A stretch of 64,000 bases of DNA from Sphingomonas sp. (GTDB taxonomy: Bacteria > Pseudomonadota > Alphaproteobacteria > Sphingomonadales > Sphingomonadaceae). The notes beneath the pieces are model-generated. The model saw only the letters and a program-made list of their open reading frames with translations, made no database searches and was not told the DNA's origin. The position numbers and the translations under genes were made by a program. Positions 34,592-43,800 of the stretch are shown here, piece by piece (position 1 is the stretch's first letter; each line of letters begins with the position of its first letter). Location: positions 38,165 through 102,164 of the forward strand of contig JAFIGU010000110.1 in NCBI GenBank assembly GCA_017849555.1, read 5' to 3'.

Positions 34592-34798
34592 ATGGGCATC
34601 GTGAAAATCGACGACGAACTGCACGAGGAAGCGCGGCGCGCCAGCACCGTGATGTGCCGATCGATCAACGCCCAGGCCGAATTCTGGATGAAGATCGGCA
34701 TGCTGGCCGAAGCCAATCCCACGCTGTCGTTCAACCGGATCGTCGAGATGCAATTCGCCGCGGCCGATGTGCGGCTGACCCGGGCGGCGGCCGCCTGA
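34592..34798 (+). CDS. ParD-like antitoxin-family protein
   Basis: 68 residues. MGIVKIDDELHEEARRAST followed by MCRSINAQAEFWMKIG matches the ParD-like family, which has a ribbon-helix-helix-type N-terminus. GAAGGAG lies 6 bases before the ATG. Instead of a ParE toxin the next gene, one base after the stop, is a methionine aminopeptidase. The two appear translationally linked. The palindrome upstream suggests autoregulation. Confidence 0.8.
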   Translation: MGIVKIDDELHEEARRASTVMCRSINAQAEFWMKIGMLAEANPTLSFNRIVEMQFAAADVRLTRAAAA

Positions 34799-34799
34799 C

Positions 34800-35582
34800 A
34801 TGATCAAGACCGCCGACGAGCTGGCGCTGATGCGCATATCGGGCAAATTGCTCGCCTCGGTGTTCGAGATGCTCGACCGGCAGCAGTTCGCGGGCATGTC
34901 GACGCTGGCGGTCAACGATCTGGTCGATCGCTTCATCACCGACGATCTCGGCGCGCGGCCGGCGAGCAAGGGGCAATATGGCTTCGAATATGTGCTGAAC
35001 TGCTCGATCAACAACGTCGTCTGCCACGGCGTGCCCGACGCGCGGCAGATCATCCGCGACGGCGATATCATCAACCTCGACATCACGCTCGAGAAGAACG
35101 GCTTCATCGCGGATTCGAGCAAGACCTATATCGTCGGCAATGCCCCGCCCGCGGCGCGACGGCTGGTGCAGATCGCGCAGGAGGCGATGTGGAAGGGGAT
35201 CGCGCAGGTCCGCCCCGGCGCGCGGCTGGGCGATATCGGCGCCGCGATCGAGCGCCACGCCAAGAAGAACGACTATTCGATCGTCCGCGATTATTGCGGC
35301 CACGGCATCGGCCGCGAGATGCACGAGGAGCCGCAGGTGCTCAATTTCGGTCGCCCCGGCACCGGCACCGAACTGCGCGAGGGGATGGTCTTCACGATCG
35401 AGCCGATGGTCAACCAGGGGACGCGCAAGGTTTCGACCGAGGATGACGGCTGGACGGTGGTGACCGACGACGGCAAGCTTTCCGCGCAATTCGAACATAC
35501 CGTCGCGGTCACGCGAACCGGGGTCGAGGTCCTGACGCTGCGCCGCGACGAAGCCCCGACAAGCCGGCGTCGGCCGCGCTAA
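34800..35582 (+). CDS. map: Type I methionine aminopeptidase
   Basis: 260 residues. Pita-bread fold markers: VNNVVCHGVPD-type segment (INNVVCHGVPD) with the substrate histidine, metal ligands in NLDITLEKNGFIAD, HGIGREMHEEP, TIEPMV and the final QFEHTVAV. Removes N-terminal Met from nascent proteins. Because it is paired with a ParD-like gene rather than ribosomal-protein genes, it is likely an extra MetAP and not the main housekeeping copy (inference). The C-terminus ends with a basic tail. Confidence 0.93.
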   Translation: MIKTADELALMRISGKLLASVFEMLDRQQFAGMSTLAVNDLVDRFITDDLGARPASKGQYGFEYVLNCSINNVVCHGVPDARQIIRDGDIINLDITLEKNGFIADSSKTYIVGNAPPAARRLVQIAQEAMWKGIAQVRPGARLGDIGAAIERHAKKNDYSIVRDYCGHGIGREMHEEPQVLNFGRPGTGTELREGMVFTIEPMVNQGTRKVSTEDDGWTVVTDDGKLSAQFEHTVAVTRTGVEVLTLRRDEAPTSRRRPR

Positions 35583-35622
35583 GCCGGAACCCGCGCCGGG
35601 CCCCGCGCATTGGGCCGCCGCG

Positions 35623-36627
35623 ATGACTGCGCGAAAAATCGTCTTCAGCGATGACGCTGCACCCGGGATCACCCGGCGAAAGGTCGGCCGGCACTGGGGC
35701 TATTGGGACGCCGACGGCCAGCGCATCACCGATCGCGACGAGATCGACCGGCTCAATGCGATCGCGTTGCCCCCCGCCTATACGCGCGCCTGGTTCTGCC
35801 CGCACCCCGGCGGACATATCCAGGCGGTCGGCTGGGATGCGAAGGGCCGCAAGCAATATCGTTACCACCCCGATTTCCGCGCCGCGCAGGAGATCGCCAA
35901 ATACGATCGCTGCGCCGAATTCGGCGCCGCGCTGCCGCTGATCCGGAAGCGCGTCGCCACGGATCTTGCGAAACGCTCGATGACCCGCGAGCGCGCGGTG
36001 GGGGCGGTGGTGCGGCTGCTCGACCAGACGCATATCCGCGTCGGCAACGAGGCTTATGCCAAGGCCAATCGCAGCTTCGGCGCGACCACCTTGCGCAAGC
36101 GCCACGCGCGCACCTCGGGCGCAACCGTCCGGCTGCGCTTCCGCGGCAAGGGCGGGGTCGAGCGCGAATGCGCGCTGACCGATCGCGCGCTGGCGCGATT
36201 CGTCCGCGCGTGCCACGATCTCGACGACCAGCATCTGTTCGCGTGGCTCGACGATGCGGGCGATGCGCACCCCGTCACCTCGACCGACGTCAACGATTAT
36301 ATCCGCGCCGCGACCGGCGAGGATTTCACCGCCAAGCATTTCCGCACCTGGGCGGCGAGCGTCGTCGCGTTCGAGGCGCTGGCCACCGCCGACCGCGATC
36401 TGAGCCTCAGGGCGATGCTCGAACCGGTGACGCAGCAACTGGGCAATACCCCCGCGATCGCCCGCAAATCCTATGTCCACCCCGCGCTGATCGAGCTGAC
36501 CCGCAACGGGCAGGCGGCATTTCGCAAGACGGTGCGGATGCCGCGCAAGACGCGCTGGCTGAGCCGGGTCGAGCGCGGGCTGATCGCGTTTCTGGAGCGC
36601 AGCGCGTCATCGATGAGCTGCGCCTGA
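35623..36627 (+). CDS. DNA topoisomerase IB (poxvirus type)
   Basis: 334 residues. N-terminal domain GITRRKVGRHWGYWD and GHIQAVGWDAKGRKQY; catalytic domain with VRLLDQTHIRVGNEAYAK, FRGKGG, HFRTWAAS and the nucleophile tyrosine in ARKSYVHPALIE. It relaxes supercoils through a 3'-phosphotyrosyl intermediate. Common in Sphingomonadales and other bacteria as a stand-alone gene. It starts 40 bases after map and may share its transcript. Confidence 0.93.
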   Translation: MTARKIVFSDDAAPGITRRKVGRHWGYWDADGQRITDRDEIDRLNAIALPPAYTRAWFCPHPGGHIQAVGWDAKGRKQYRYHPDFRAAQEIAKYDRCAEFGAALPLIRKRVATDLAKRSMTRERAVGAVVRLLDQTHIRVGNEAYAKANRSFGATTLRKRHARTSGATVRLRFRGKGGVERECALTDRALARFVRACHDLDDQHLFAWLDDAGDAHPVTSTDVNDYIRAATGEDFTAKHFRTWAASVVAFEALATADRDLSLRAMLEPVTQQLGNTPAIARKSYVHPALIELTRNGQAAFRKTVRMPRKTRWLSRVERGLIAFLERSASSMSCA

Positions 36628-36635
36628 TCATTTTT

Positions 36636-36720
36636 CGTCATGCCGGACTTGATCCGGCATCCAGAGCCATAGGCGACCGCTCTTTGCGGTTCTGAATGCC
36701 AGGTCGAGCCCGGCATGACG
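36636..36720. repeat. Intergenic inverted repeat
   Basis: CGTCATGCCGG at the left and CCGGCATGACG at the right frame an 85-bp imperfect hairpin with inner arms ATCCGGCATCCAGAG and CTGAATGCCAGGT. This is a dispersed alphaproteobacterial palindromic element type, here after the topoisomerase gene, where it could also end transcription. Confidence 0.65.
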
Positions 36721-36802
36721 GGGAAAGCACGGAATCGGAAATCACCTTGGGCGAAACGCAATAGGCCGATAAGCACCAACCTCCCCAATGAGGACCAACC
36801 GC

Positions 36803-37966
36803 GTGAACCCTGTCTATGCCGCGATGGCGACGACCATTTTCGAGGAGATGTCGGGGCTGGCGCGCGAGACCGGGGCGATCAATCTCGGCCAGGGTTTTCC
36901 AGACAGCATCGGGCCGGAGGAATTGCTGCGCGCGGCGGCGGAGGCGGTGCTGGCGGGGCCGAACCAATATCCTCCGTCCGCCGGGATGCCCGTGCTGCGC
37001 GCGGCGGTGGCGGATTATTACCGGCGGTTCCAGTCGCTCGACATCGCGGCCAGCGACGTGCTCGTCACCTCGGGCGCGACCGAGGCGATCGCCGCCTCGC
37101 TGCTCGCGGTGATCTCCCCCGGCGACGAGGTTATCCTGATCGAGCCGATGTACGATGCCTATCGCCCGCTGGTCGAGCGCGCCGGGGGCGTGGCGCGCGC
37201 GGTGACCCTGCGCCCGCCCGAATGGCGGCTGCCGATCGACGAGCTCGCCGCGGCGATCGGCCCGCGCACCCGCGCGATCGTGCTCAACAACCCCAACAAC
37301 CCCACCGGGCGCGTCTTCGCGCGCGATGAGCTCGCCGCGCTCGCCGCATTGTGCGTCGCGCACGATCTGGTGGTGATCTCGGACGAGGTGTGGGAGGCGG
37401 TGGTGTTCGACGACGCGGCGCACGTGCCGATGATCGCACTTCCCGGGATGGCCGACCGCGCGGTCAAGATCGGGTCGGCGGGCAAGATTTTCGGCCTCAC
37501 CGGGTGGAAAGTGGGGTTCGTCGTCGCCGGCCCGCGGCTGCTCCAGCCGATTTCGCGCGCGCATCAGTTCCTTACCTTCACTACCCCGCCCAATCTGCAG
37601 ATCGCGGTCGCGCACGGCCTCGGCCTCAACGACGCCTTCTTCAGCGACGCGCGCGCGGCGCTCGAACGCTCGCGCGACCATCTCGCCACCCGGCTGGCGG
37701 CGGCGGGGTTCACCGTGTTGCCGAGCCAGGGGACCTATTTCCTGACCGTCAATCTCGCGGCGTCGGGGGTGAACGGCGACGATACGACCCTCGCGCGCCG
37801 CATGTTGCACGAAGCCGGGGTCGCGAGCATCCCGCTTTCGTCTTTCTATATGAACCCGGCCCCGGCAGGGCTGATCCGCTTGTGCTTCGCCAAGCCCGAC
37901 GAAATGCTCGACGAAGCCGCCACACGACTCGGAAAATGGCTTGCCGATCAGCGGCCTAGCGATTGA
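36803..37966 (+). CDS. Class I/II aminotransferase (methionine/kynurenine aminotransferase type)
   Basis: 387 residues. PLP fold-type I: INLGQGFPDS, TSGATEAIAASL, NNPNNPTGRVF, VISDEVWE and the Schiff-base lysine in SAGKIFGLTGWKVG. Closest by pattern to the YbdL/KAT group, which transaminate methionine or kynurenine. GTG 36803 gives the family N-terminus NPVYAAMATTIFEEM with AGGA upstream; an ATG five codons earlier (36788) is an alternative. Stand-alone gene. Confidence 0.88.
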   Translation: MNPVYAAMATTIFEEMSGLARETGAINLGQGFPDSIGPEELLRAAAEAVLAGPNQYPPSAGMPVLRAAVADYYRRFQSLDIAASDVLVTSGATEAIAASLLAVISPGDEVILIEPMYDAYRPLVERAGGVARAVTLRPPEWRLPIDELAAAIGPRTRAIVLNNPNNPTGRVFARDELAALAALCVAHDLVVISDEVWEAVVFDDAAHVPMIALPGMADRAVKIGSAGKIFGLTGWKVGFVVAGPRLLQPISRAHQFLTFTTPPNLQIAVAHGLGLNDAFFSDARAALERSRDHLATRLAAAGFTVLPSQGTYFLTVNLAASGVNGDDTTLARRMLHEAGVASIPLSSFYMNPAPAGLIRLCFAKPDEMLDEAATRLGKWLADQRPSD

Positions 37967-38072
37967 GGTCCGGATCGCCTCCGCGGCGACGGGCGGATGC
38001 TTGTAAACTTTCTGCAACATAACCGCCGCATATCGCGCGCAACCACTGGACTCCTGCGGCCCCAAGCATTAC

Positions 38073-38085
38073 GTACCGGTCGTTA
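38073..38085 (+). promoter_or_regulatory. Putative TetR operator at its own start
   Basis: GTACCGGTCGTTA overlaps the first base of the tetR ATG and matches 10 of 13 bases of the reverse complement of the element at 38720-38732 before the efflux promoter. A shared TetR site is the simplest reading. Confidence 0.45.
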
Positions 38086-38693
38086 TGGAAACGCTTGCCG
38101 CTCCGCCCAAAGGCCGTCCGCGCGAATTTTGCGTCGACGAGGCCTTGGCTGCTGCGCTCCGGGTCTTCTGGAGCAAGGGTTATGAAGGCGCGTCGCTCAG
38201 CGATCTGACCGAGGCGATGGGGATCACCCGCCCCAGCCTTTACGCCGCCTTCGGCAACAAGGAGGCGTTGTTCCGCAAGGCGCTCGATCTCTATGAGGCC
38301 GAGAAGCTCGATTATATCGGCAAGTCGCTCGCCGAGCCGACCGCGCGCAAGGTCGCCGAACATCTGCTGCGCGGCAGCCTCGCCAATCAATGCAGCAGCT
38401 GCGAACCGCACGGCTGCCTCGGCGTGATCAGCTCGGTCGCGTGCGGGCAGGATGCCGAATGCATCAGGCTCGAGGTGCTCGAGCGCGGCAAGGTCGCCAA
38501 GCGCGCGCTGGTCGAACGGATGGAACGCGCCAAGGCCGAAGGCGATCTTCCCGCCGATACCGATATCGAAGGGCTCACCAGCCTGTTGCTCGCGATCAAT
38601 CAGGGCATGGCGGTGCAGGCGGGCGCCGGCGCGACGCGCGCCGAGCTTGAGCGGATGATCGAGACGGGGCTTGCGCTATGGCCGTCCAAGTGA
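38085..38693 (+). CDS. TetR-family regulator of the RND efflux operon
   Basis: 202 residues. HTH is in ALAAALRVFWSKGYEGASLS and LTEAMGITRPSLYAAFGNKE. The C-domain contains an unusual cysteine set (NQCSSCEPHGC, then VACGQDAEC) also seen in TetR proteins of the YjdC/RutR-like type. Upstream of and parallel to the RND operon, with a shared 13-bp site, so it is probably the local repressor. The inducer is unknown; the cysteines hint at redox or electrophile sensing (inference). Confidence 0.88.
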   Translation: METLAAPPKGRPREFCVDEALAAALRVFWSKGYEGASLSDLTEAMGITRPSLYAAFGNKEALFRKALDLYEAEKLDYIGKSLAEPTARKVAEHLLRGSLANQCSSCEPHGCLGVISSVACGQDAECIRLEVLERGKVAKRALVERMERAKAEGDLPADTDIEGLTSLLLAINQGMAVQAGAGATRAELERMIETGLALWPSK

Positions 38694-38719
38694 AGCTATC
38701 GGCCTGACAGAATTAATTT

Positions 38720-38732
38720 TATCGGTCGGTAC
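38720..38732 (-). promoter_or_regulatory. Putative TetR operator before the efflux promoter
   Basis: Plus strand TATCGGTCGGTAC; its reverse complement GTACCGACCGATA matches the tetR start site 10 of 13. It ends 10 bp upstream of the -35 box. Confidence 0.45.
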
Positions 38733-38741
38733 AGAAAGCGG

Positions 38742-38770
38742 TTGACGACCCCCGGCCCGATTTCTATACT
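38742..38770 (+). promoter_or_regulatory. Sigma-70 promoter of the efflux operon
   Basis: TTGACG (38742-38747) and TATACT (38765-38770) with an ideal 17-bp spacer. CTATAC-N6-GTATAG (38764-38781) forms a dyad over the -10 and start point and may be another operator. Transcription would begin near 38777, leaving a leader of about 270 nt. Confidence 0.7.
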
Positions 38771-38836
38771 GCATGGTATAGAAGATGGAAGACTCTCCTT
38801 CAGGGGAGCCCTCTCTCCCAGCGAAGGGGAAGCATC

Positions 38837-38881
38837 ATGTGTCGCCGAAATCATAAAGAGGGGGTTGGCGCGGAGCGCTAA
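38837..38881 (+). CDS. Putative 14-residue leader peptide of the efflux operon
   Basis: AAGGGGA is 7-9 bases before ATG. The peptide is MCRRNHKEGVGAER, with adjacent Arg codons CGC CGA. Its stop sits in a GCGCT/AGCGC stem, and further stems follow: GGCGG/CCGCC near 38922-38939 and GGGCG-TTCG-CGCCC near 38944-38957. The arrangement is compatible with attenuation by ribosome stalling. Translation is unproven. Confidence 0.4.
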   Translation: MCRRNHKEGVGAER

Positions 38882-39047
38882 GCGCCTGCAGCTACCCATA
38901 TAATTCATAATAGAACAAGCCGGCGGGCATTTGTCCGCCGAGTGGGGGCGTTCGCGCCCGTTCGCCATCGCCAGAAACCGCCGCCGCGCCGCCCGCGCGG
39001 TGAGCGACGGCGCTCGGCCGCCGTCATCAGCACAAGGGAGACAGATC

Positions 39048-39458
39048 ATGGCCTATGTCGCTTTCGCCGAAACCCCCGATGCCCTCGGCACGACGGTCGG
39101 CCTGTATCGCGCTGCGCCGCCGGCGGCGGCCCCCACCCCCGCCTTTTCCGCGCTGGAATGGTCGGTGGTGGCGATCGCCGAACGCGACGGGCTGGCCTCG
39201 CTGCGCGAGCCGGGCCGCATCGCGGTCGCGCTCGGCACCCTGTTCGGCGAGCCGCGCCCCAAGCCGCGGCTCGCCGACCCCCGGCTCGAAGCGCTGCGCC
39301 GGATGGCCGTGCTGAGCTGGCATTTCGGCTACACCGTGCCGGGCGAGGACGTCCGCGATTTCCTCGCCGCCGGTTTCTCCAATGATCATTACGAGCTGCT
39401 CGTCGACAGTATCAGCGTCGCCCAGGCCCGCGCTCGTCGCAATCGAAAGCATCAGTAA
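39048..39458 (+). CDS. Hypothetical protein at the head of the RND operon
   Basis: 136 residues, no recognised domain. No signal peptide or membrane helix. The middle has LEWSVVAIAERDGLASLREPGR and the C-terminus HFGYTVPGEDVRDFLAAGFSNDHYELLVDS, looking like a small mostly helical soluble protein. AAGGGAG precedes the ATG. The adaptor gene starts 1 base after the stop, so translation is coupled. It may be a conserved accessory protein of this efflux system in Sphingomonadales, with function unknown. Confidence 0.75.
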   Translation: MAYVAFAETPDALGTTVGLYRAAPPAAAPTPAFSALEWSVVAIAERDGLASLREPGRIAVALGTLFGEPRPKPRLADPRLEALRRMAVLSWHFGYTVPGEDVRDFLAAGFSNDHYELLVDSISVAQARARRNRKHQ

Positions 39459-39459
39459 C

Positions 39460-40734
39460 ATGACCAAATTCACCCCGATCTCGGCGGACGATATCCGCCG
39501 CGCCACCCCGCTTCGCGTCGGTGGCCGCCCGCTGTGGCAAAAGCTGAGCCTCGCCGCGCTGCCCGTCGTCATCATCGGCGCGGGCGTCGGCTATCTCAAT
39601 CGCGAGACCCCTGCCGCCGCGGCGCTGCCCACCCCCACCGTGACCGTCGCCACCCCGCTGGCCCGCGAGGTCAACGAATGGGACGATTATGTCGGTCGGT
39701 TCGAACCGAGCCGCAGCGTCGAGGTGCGCCCGCGCGTCTCGGGCGCGGTCACCGCGATCCATTTCACCGATGGCGCGATCGTCCAGAAGGGCCAGTTGCT
39801 CTTCACGATCGATCCGCGCCCGTTCACCGCGTCGCTCGCCGAGGCGCGCGCGGGGGTCGCGTCGGCGGCCAGCGATCTGGCGCTGGCGGAGGCCGATCTC
39901 GGCCGCGCCAACCGCCTGCTCGCCGACGATGCGGTGTCGAAGAGCGACATCGATCGGCTCACCGCACGGGTCCGCGCGGCGAAGGCCGCGCTCGCCGCAG
40001 CGCAGGCGCGGGTCCACAGCCGCGCGCTCGATGTCGAGTTCACCCAGGTCCGCGCGCCGATCACCGGGCGGATTTCCGATCGCAAGGTCGATCCGGGCAA
40101 TATCGTCTCGGCGGCCGACGGCGGCGGCACGTTGCTCACCTCGATCAACGCGCTCGACCCGATCTATTTCACCTTCGACAGCTCGGAAGCCCTGTACCTC
40201 AAGGGCAAGCGCGACCGGCAGGCGAACCAGGGCCAGCCGCAGCAGGTCGAGATCAAGCTGCAGGACGAGACGGCCTATAAGTGGAAGGGCCACGTCGATT
40301 TCACCGACAACGGCCTCAACGCGCATTCGGGAACGATCCGCGGCCGCGCGGTGATCGCCAATCCCGATTACTTCCTCGCCCCCGGCATGTTCGGCAACAT
40401 GCGGCTGACCGACGGCGGCACGACACGTGCGCTGCTGATCCCCGATGCCGCGGTGCGCACCGATCAGGCGCGCAAGGTGGTGATGGTGGTCGGCAAGGAC
40501 GGCGTGGTCGTCGAACGACAGATCGAGGCCGGTCCGCTGGTCGCCGGGCTCCGCACCGTCCGCGGGGGGATCGCCCCGACCGACCGCGTGATCGTGCAGG
40601 GCCTGCAATTCGCCAGGGCCGGTGCCAAAGTCAATGTCCGCCCGACGGTGATCAGGCCCGATGCCGCGCCCGCCACTGCGGTGCCGGAGATCGACAAGCC
40701 GGCCGCCTCGCAAGCGACCTTCGCCGCGCAATAA
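39460..40734 (+). CDS. RND efflux periplasmic adaptor (MFP) subunit
   Basis: 424 residues. One N-terminal anchor helix (LSLAALPVVIIGAGVGYL), then the HlyD/AcrA lipoyl half-motifs (VEVRPRVSGAVTAIHF, GQLLFTIDPRPF), a hairpin coiled coil (about residues 120-190) and the second lipoyl half (VRAPITGRISDRKVDPGNIV). Links the inner-membrane pump to the outer-membrane channel. Closest in style to MexE-type adaptors. Second gene of the operon. Confidence 0.92.
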   Translation: MTKFTPISADDIRRATPLRVGGRPLWQKLSLAALPVVIIGAGVGYLNRETPAAAALPTPTVTVATPLAREVNEWDDYVGRFEPSRSVEVRPRVSGAVTAIHFTDGAIVQKGQLLFTIDPRPFTASLAEARAGVASAASDLALAEADLGRANRLLADDAVSKSDIDRLTARVRAAKAALAAAQARVHSRALDVEFTQVRAPITGRISDRKVDPGNIVSAADGGGTLLTSINALDPIYFTFDSSEALYLKGKRDRQANQGQPQQVEIKLQDETAYKWKGHVDFTDNGLNAHSGTIRGRAVIANPDYFLAPGMFGNMRLTDGGTTRALLIPDAAVRTDQARKVVMVVGKDGVVVERQIEAGPLVAGLRTVRGGIAPTDRVIVQGLQFARAGAKVNVRPTVIRPDAAPATAVPEIDKPAASQATFAAQ

Positions 40735-40775
40735 CATCAGGGCAACCGTCGCGCCCCCTCGCGACTCCCCCCGCT

Positions 40776-40793
40776 CCCGGCACCCATGCCGGG
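40776..40793 (+). other. Intra-operon hairpin
   Basis: CCCGGC-ACCCAT-GCCGGG lies in the 98-bp gap between adaptor and pump genes. It could stabilise or partly terminate the upstream mRNA, setting the adaptor to pump ratio. Confidence 0.4.
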
Positions 40794-40832
40794 GGCGAAC
40801 GGGGCGGGCTTGCCCGAACAAGGCACAGAACC

Positions 40833-43800
40833 ATGCGTTTCAGCCATTTCTTCATCAACCGCCCGATCTTCGCGGGCGTGATCGCGATCATCATCACGAT
40901 CGTCGGCGCCTTCGCCTATTTCGGGCTGGCCGTGTCGCAATATCCCGATGTCGTCCCGCCGACCGTCACCGTCAGCGCCAATTACCCCGGCGCCTCGGCG
41001 GAGACCGTCGCGGATACTGTCGCCGCACCGATCGAACAGCAGATCAACGGCGTCGACAACATGCTCTACCAGTCGTCGCAATCGACCGGCGACGGTCGGC
41101 TGACGATCACCGTCACCTTCAAGCTCGGCACCAACCTCGATACCGCGCAGGTGCTGGTGCAGAACCGCGTCGCGCTCGCCGAGCCGAGCCTGCCGGAAGA
41201 GGTGCGCCGTCAGGGCGTCGTCGTCCGCAAGACATCGCCGTCGTGGCTGATGGCGGTCAACGTACTGTCGCCGGACAATTCGCTGAGCCGCAGCTATGTC
41301 TCCAATTACGCGCTGACCCAGCTCAAGGACCGGCTGACCCGAGTCGACGGGATCGGTGATGTCCAGGTGTTCGGCGCGCGCGATTTCGCGATGCGGGTGT
41401 GGATCGATCCCGGCCGCGCCGCCGGGCTCGGGCTCACCGCCGGCGAGATCGTCGATGCGCTGCGCCAGCAGAATGTGCAGGTCGCCGCGGGCACCGTGGG
41501 CCAGCCGCCGTTCAACACCGGCGCCGCGCAGCAGCTCAACGTCGAGACGCAGGGCCGCTTCAAGACCGCCGACGAATTCGCCAATATCATCATCCGCACC
41601 GACAAGTCCGGGGCGATCACCCGCCTGCGCGACGTCGCCCGCGTCGAGCTCGGCGCCGAGGATTATGGCGTCAACGCCTATCTCTCGGGGCAGGATTCGA
41701 TCATCATGGGGATCACCCAGCGGCCGGGCACCAACGCGCTCGCCGCCGCGGAGGGGATCAAGGCGCAGCTCAAGGATGCCGCGAAGAGCTTCCCCAAGGG
41801 GCTCGAATATCGGATCATCTGGAACCCGACCGAGTTCATCAGCGAATCGATGCACGCGGTGCAGGAGACACTGCTCGAAGCGATCGTGCTCGTCGTGATC
41901 GTCATCCTCGTCTTCCTGCAGAGCTGGCGCGCGGCGATCATTCCGGTGATCGCGATCCCCGTCTCGCTGATCGGCACCTTCGCGGTGCTCGCGGCGCTCG
42001 GTTATTCGCTCAACGCCTTGTCGATGTTCGGGCTGGTGCTCGCGATCGGCATCGTCGTCGACGACGCGATCGTCGTGGTCGAGAATGTCGAGCGCAACCT
42101 CGAACACGGTCTCAGCCCCAAGGAAGCGGCGCACCGCTCGATGGACGAAGTGTCCGCCGCGCTGGTCGCGATCGTGCTGGTGTTGTGCGCGGTGTTCGTG
42201 CCGACCACCTTCCTCACCGGGATCACCGGTGAATTCTATCGCCAGTTCGCGGTGACGATCGCCACCGCGACGGTGATCTCGCTGCTGATGTCGCTCACTC
42301 TGTCGCCCGCGCTCGCCGCTCGGCTGCTCCGCCCGCGTGCGGCGGAAGCCCCTGCGTCGGGGTGGCGCCGGCCGCTCTATCTGGCGGGCGAGCGCTTCAA
42401 CCGCGGGTTCGACCGGCTGAGCGAATGGTATGGCCGCATCACCGCGGCGATCGCGGGCGCACCGAAAAAGGCGCTCGCGACCTATGCCGCGCTGATCGTC
42501 GCCACCGGCGCGATCTTCTGGGCGACCCCCGCCGGGTTCGTGCCGGCGCAGGACCAGGGCTATGCGCTCGCCGCGATCCAATTGCCCCCGGGCAGCTCGC
42601 TCGCGCGGACCGACGCCACGCTCAAGAAGATGGTCAAGAAGTTGCTCGAAGTGCCCGGCACGCAGGCGGCGGTGATGTTCGCCGGGTTCGACGGCGCATC
42701 GGGAACGCAGGCATCGAATGCCGGCGCGGCCTATATCACCTTCAAGCCGTTCGAGGAGCGTTCGCGCACCGGGCGGACCGAACAGGCGATCGAGAACGAC
42801 ATGCGCAAGGCGGTCGCCGATATCGACGAGGCCTTGGTGTTCGTGATCCCGCCGCCCGTCATCCAGGGCATCGGCAACGGCGGCGGCTATCGCGTGATCG
42901 TCCAGGATCGCAGCGCCGCGGGTTATCAGGCGCTGGAGCAGGCCGCCGGGCAGTTGATCGGCGACGCGCAGAAGCAGAAGGATCTCGCCAACGTCTTCAC
43001 GCTCTACAATACCGCGACCCCGCGCGTGTATGCCGATATCGATCGCGCCAAGGCCGATATGCTCGGCGTGCCGCCGTCGCGAGTGTTCGAGGCGCTGCAG
43101 GTTTATCTCGGCTCGTCCTACGTCAACGACTTCAACCTGCTCGGGCGCACTTTCCGCGTCACCGCGCAGGCCGAGGCCGATGCGCGCAGCGATCCGAGCG
43201 ACATCGCGCAGCTCAAGACGCGCTCGAACACCGGCGAGATGGTACCGATCGGCGCGGTCGCGACCTTCTCCGATCGCACCGGCCCGTATCGCGTGACCCG
43301 CTATAACCTGTTCCCCGCGGTCGAGATCGACGGGGAGACCTCGCCGGGCCATTCGACCGGGCAGGCGATCTCGACGATCGAGAAGATCGCGAGCACGCTG
43401 CCGGGCGGCTTCGCAACCGAATGGACCGGGATCGCCTATCAGCAGAAGGCCGCGGGCAATATCGCCGCGCTGATCTTCGCGCTGTCGGTGGTGTTCGTGT
43501 TCCTCGTGCTCGCGGCGCAGTTCGAAAGCCTGATCCTGCCGCTGGCGATCATCCTGATCGTGCCGATGACGCTCCTCGCCGCGATGGCGGGGGTCAACGT
43601 CCGCGGAATGGACAATAATATCCTGACGCAGATCGGCCTTATCGTGCTCATCGCGCTCGCCGCGAAGAATGCGATCCTGATCGTCGAATTCGCCAAACAG
43701 GCCGAGGATCGCGGGGCGACCGCGCTCCACGCGGCGATCGAGGCGGCGCGGGCGCGGCTCCGGCCGATCCTGATGACCAGTTTCGCGTTCATCCTCGGCG

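Noticed and set aside
34592-34798. Classical ParDE toxin-antitoxin module
   Set aside because: No ParE-like toxin follows; the next gene is a complete methionine aminopeptidase.
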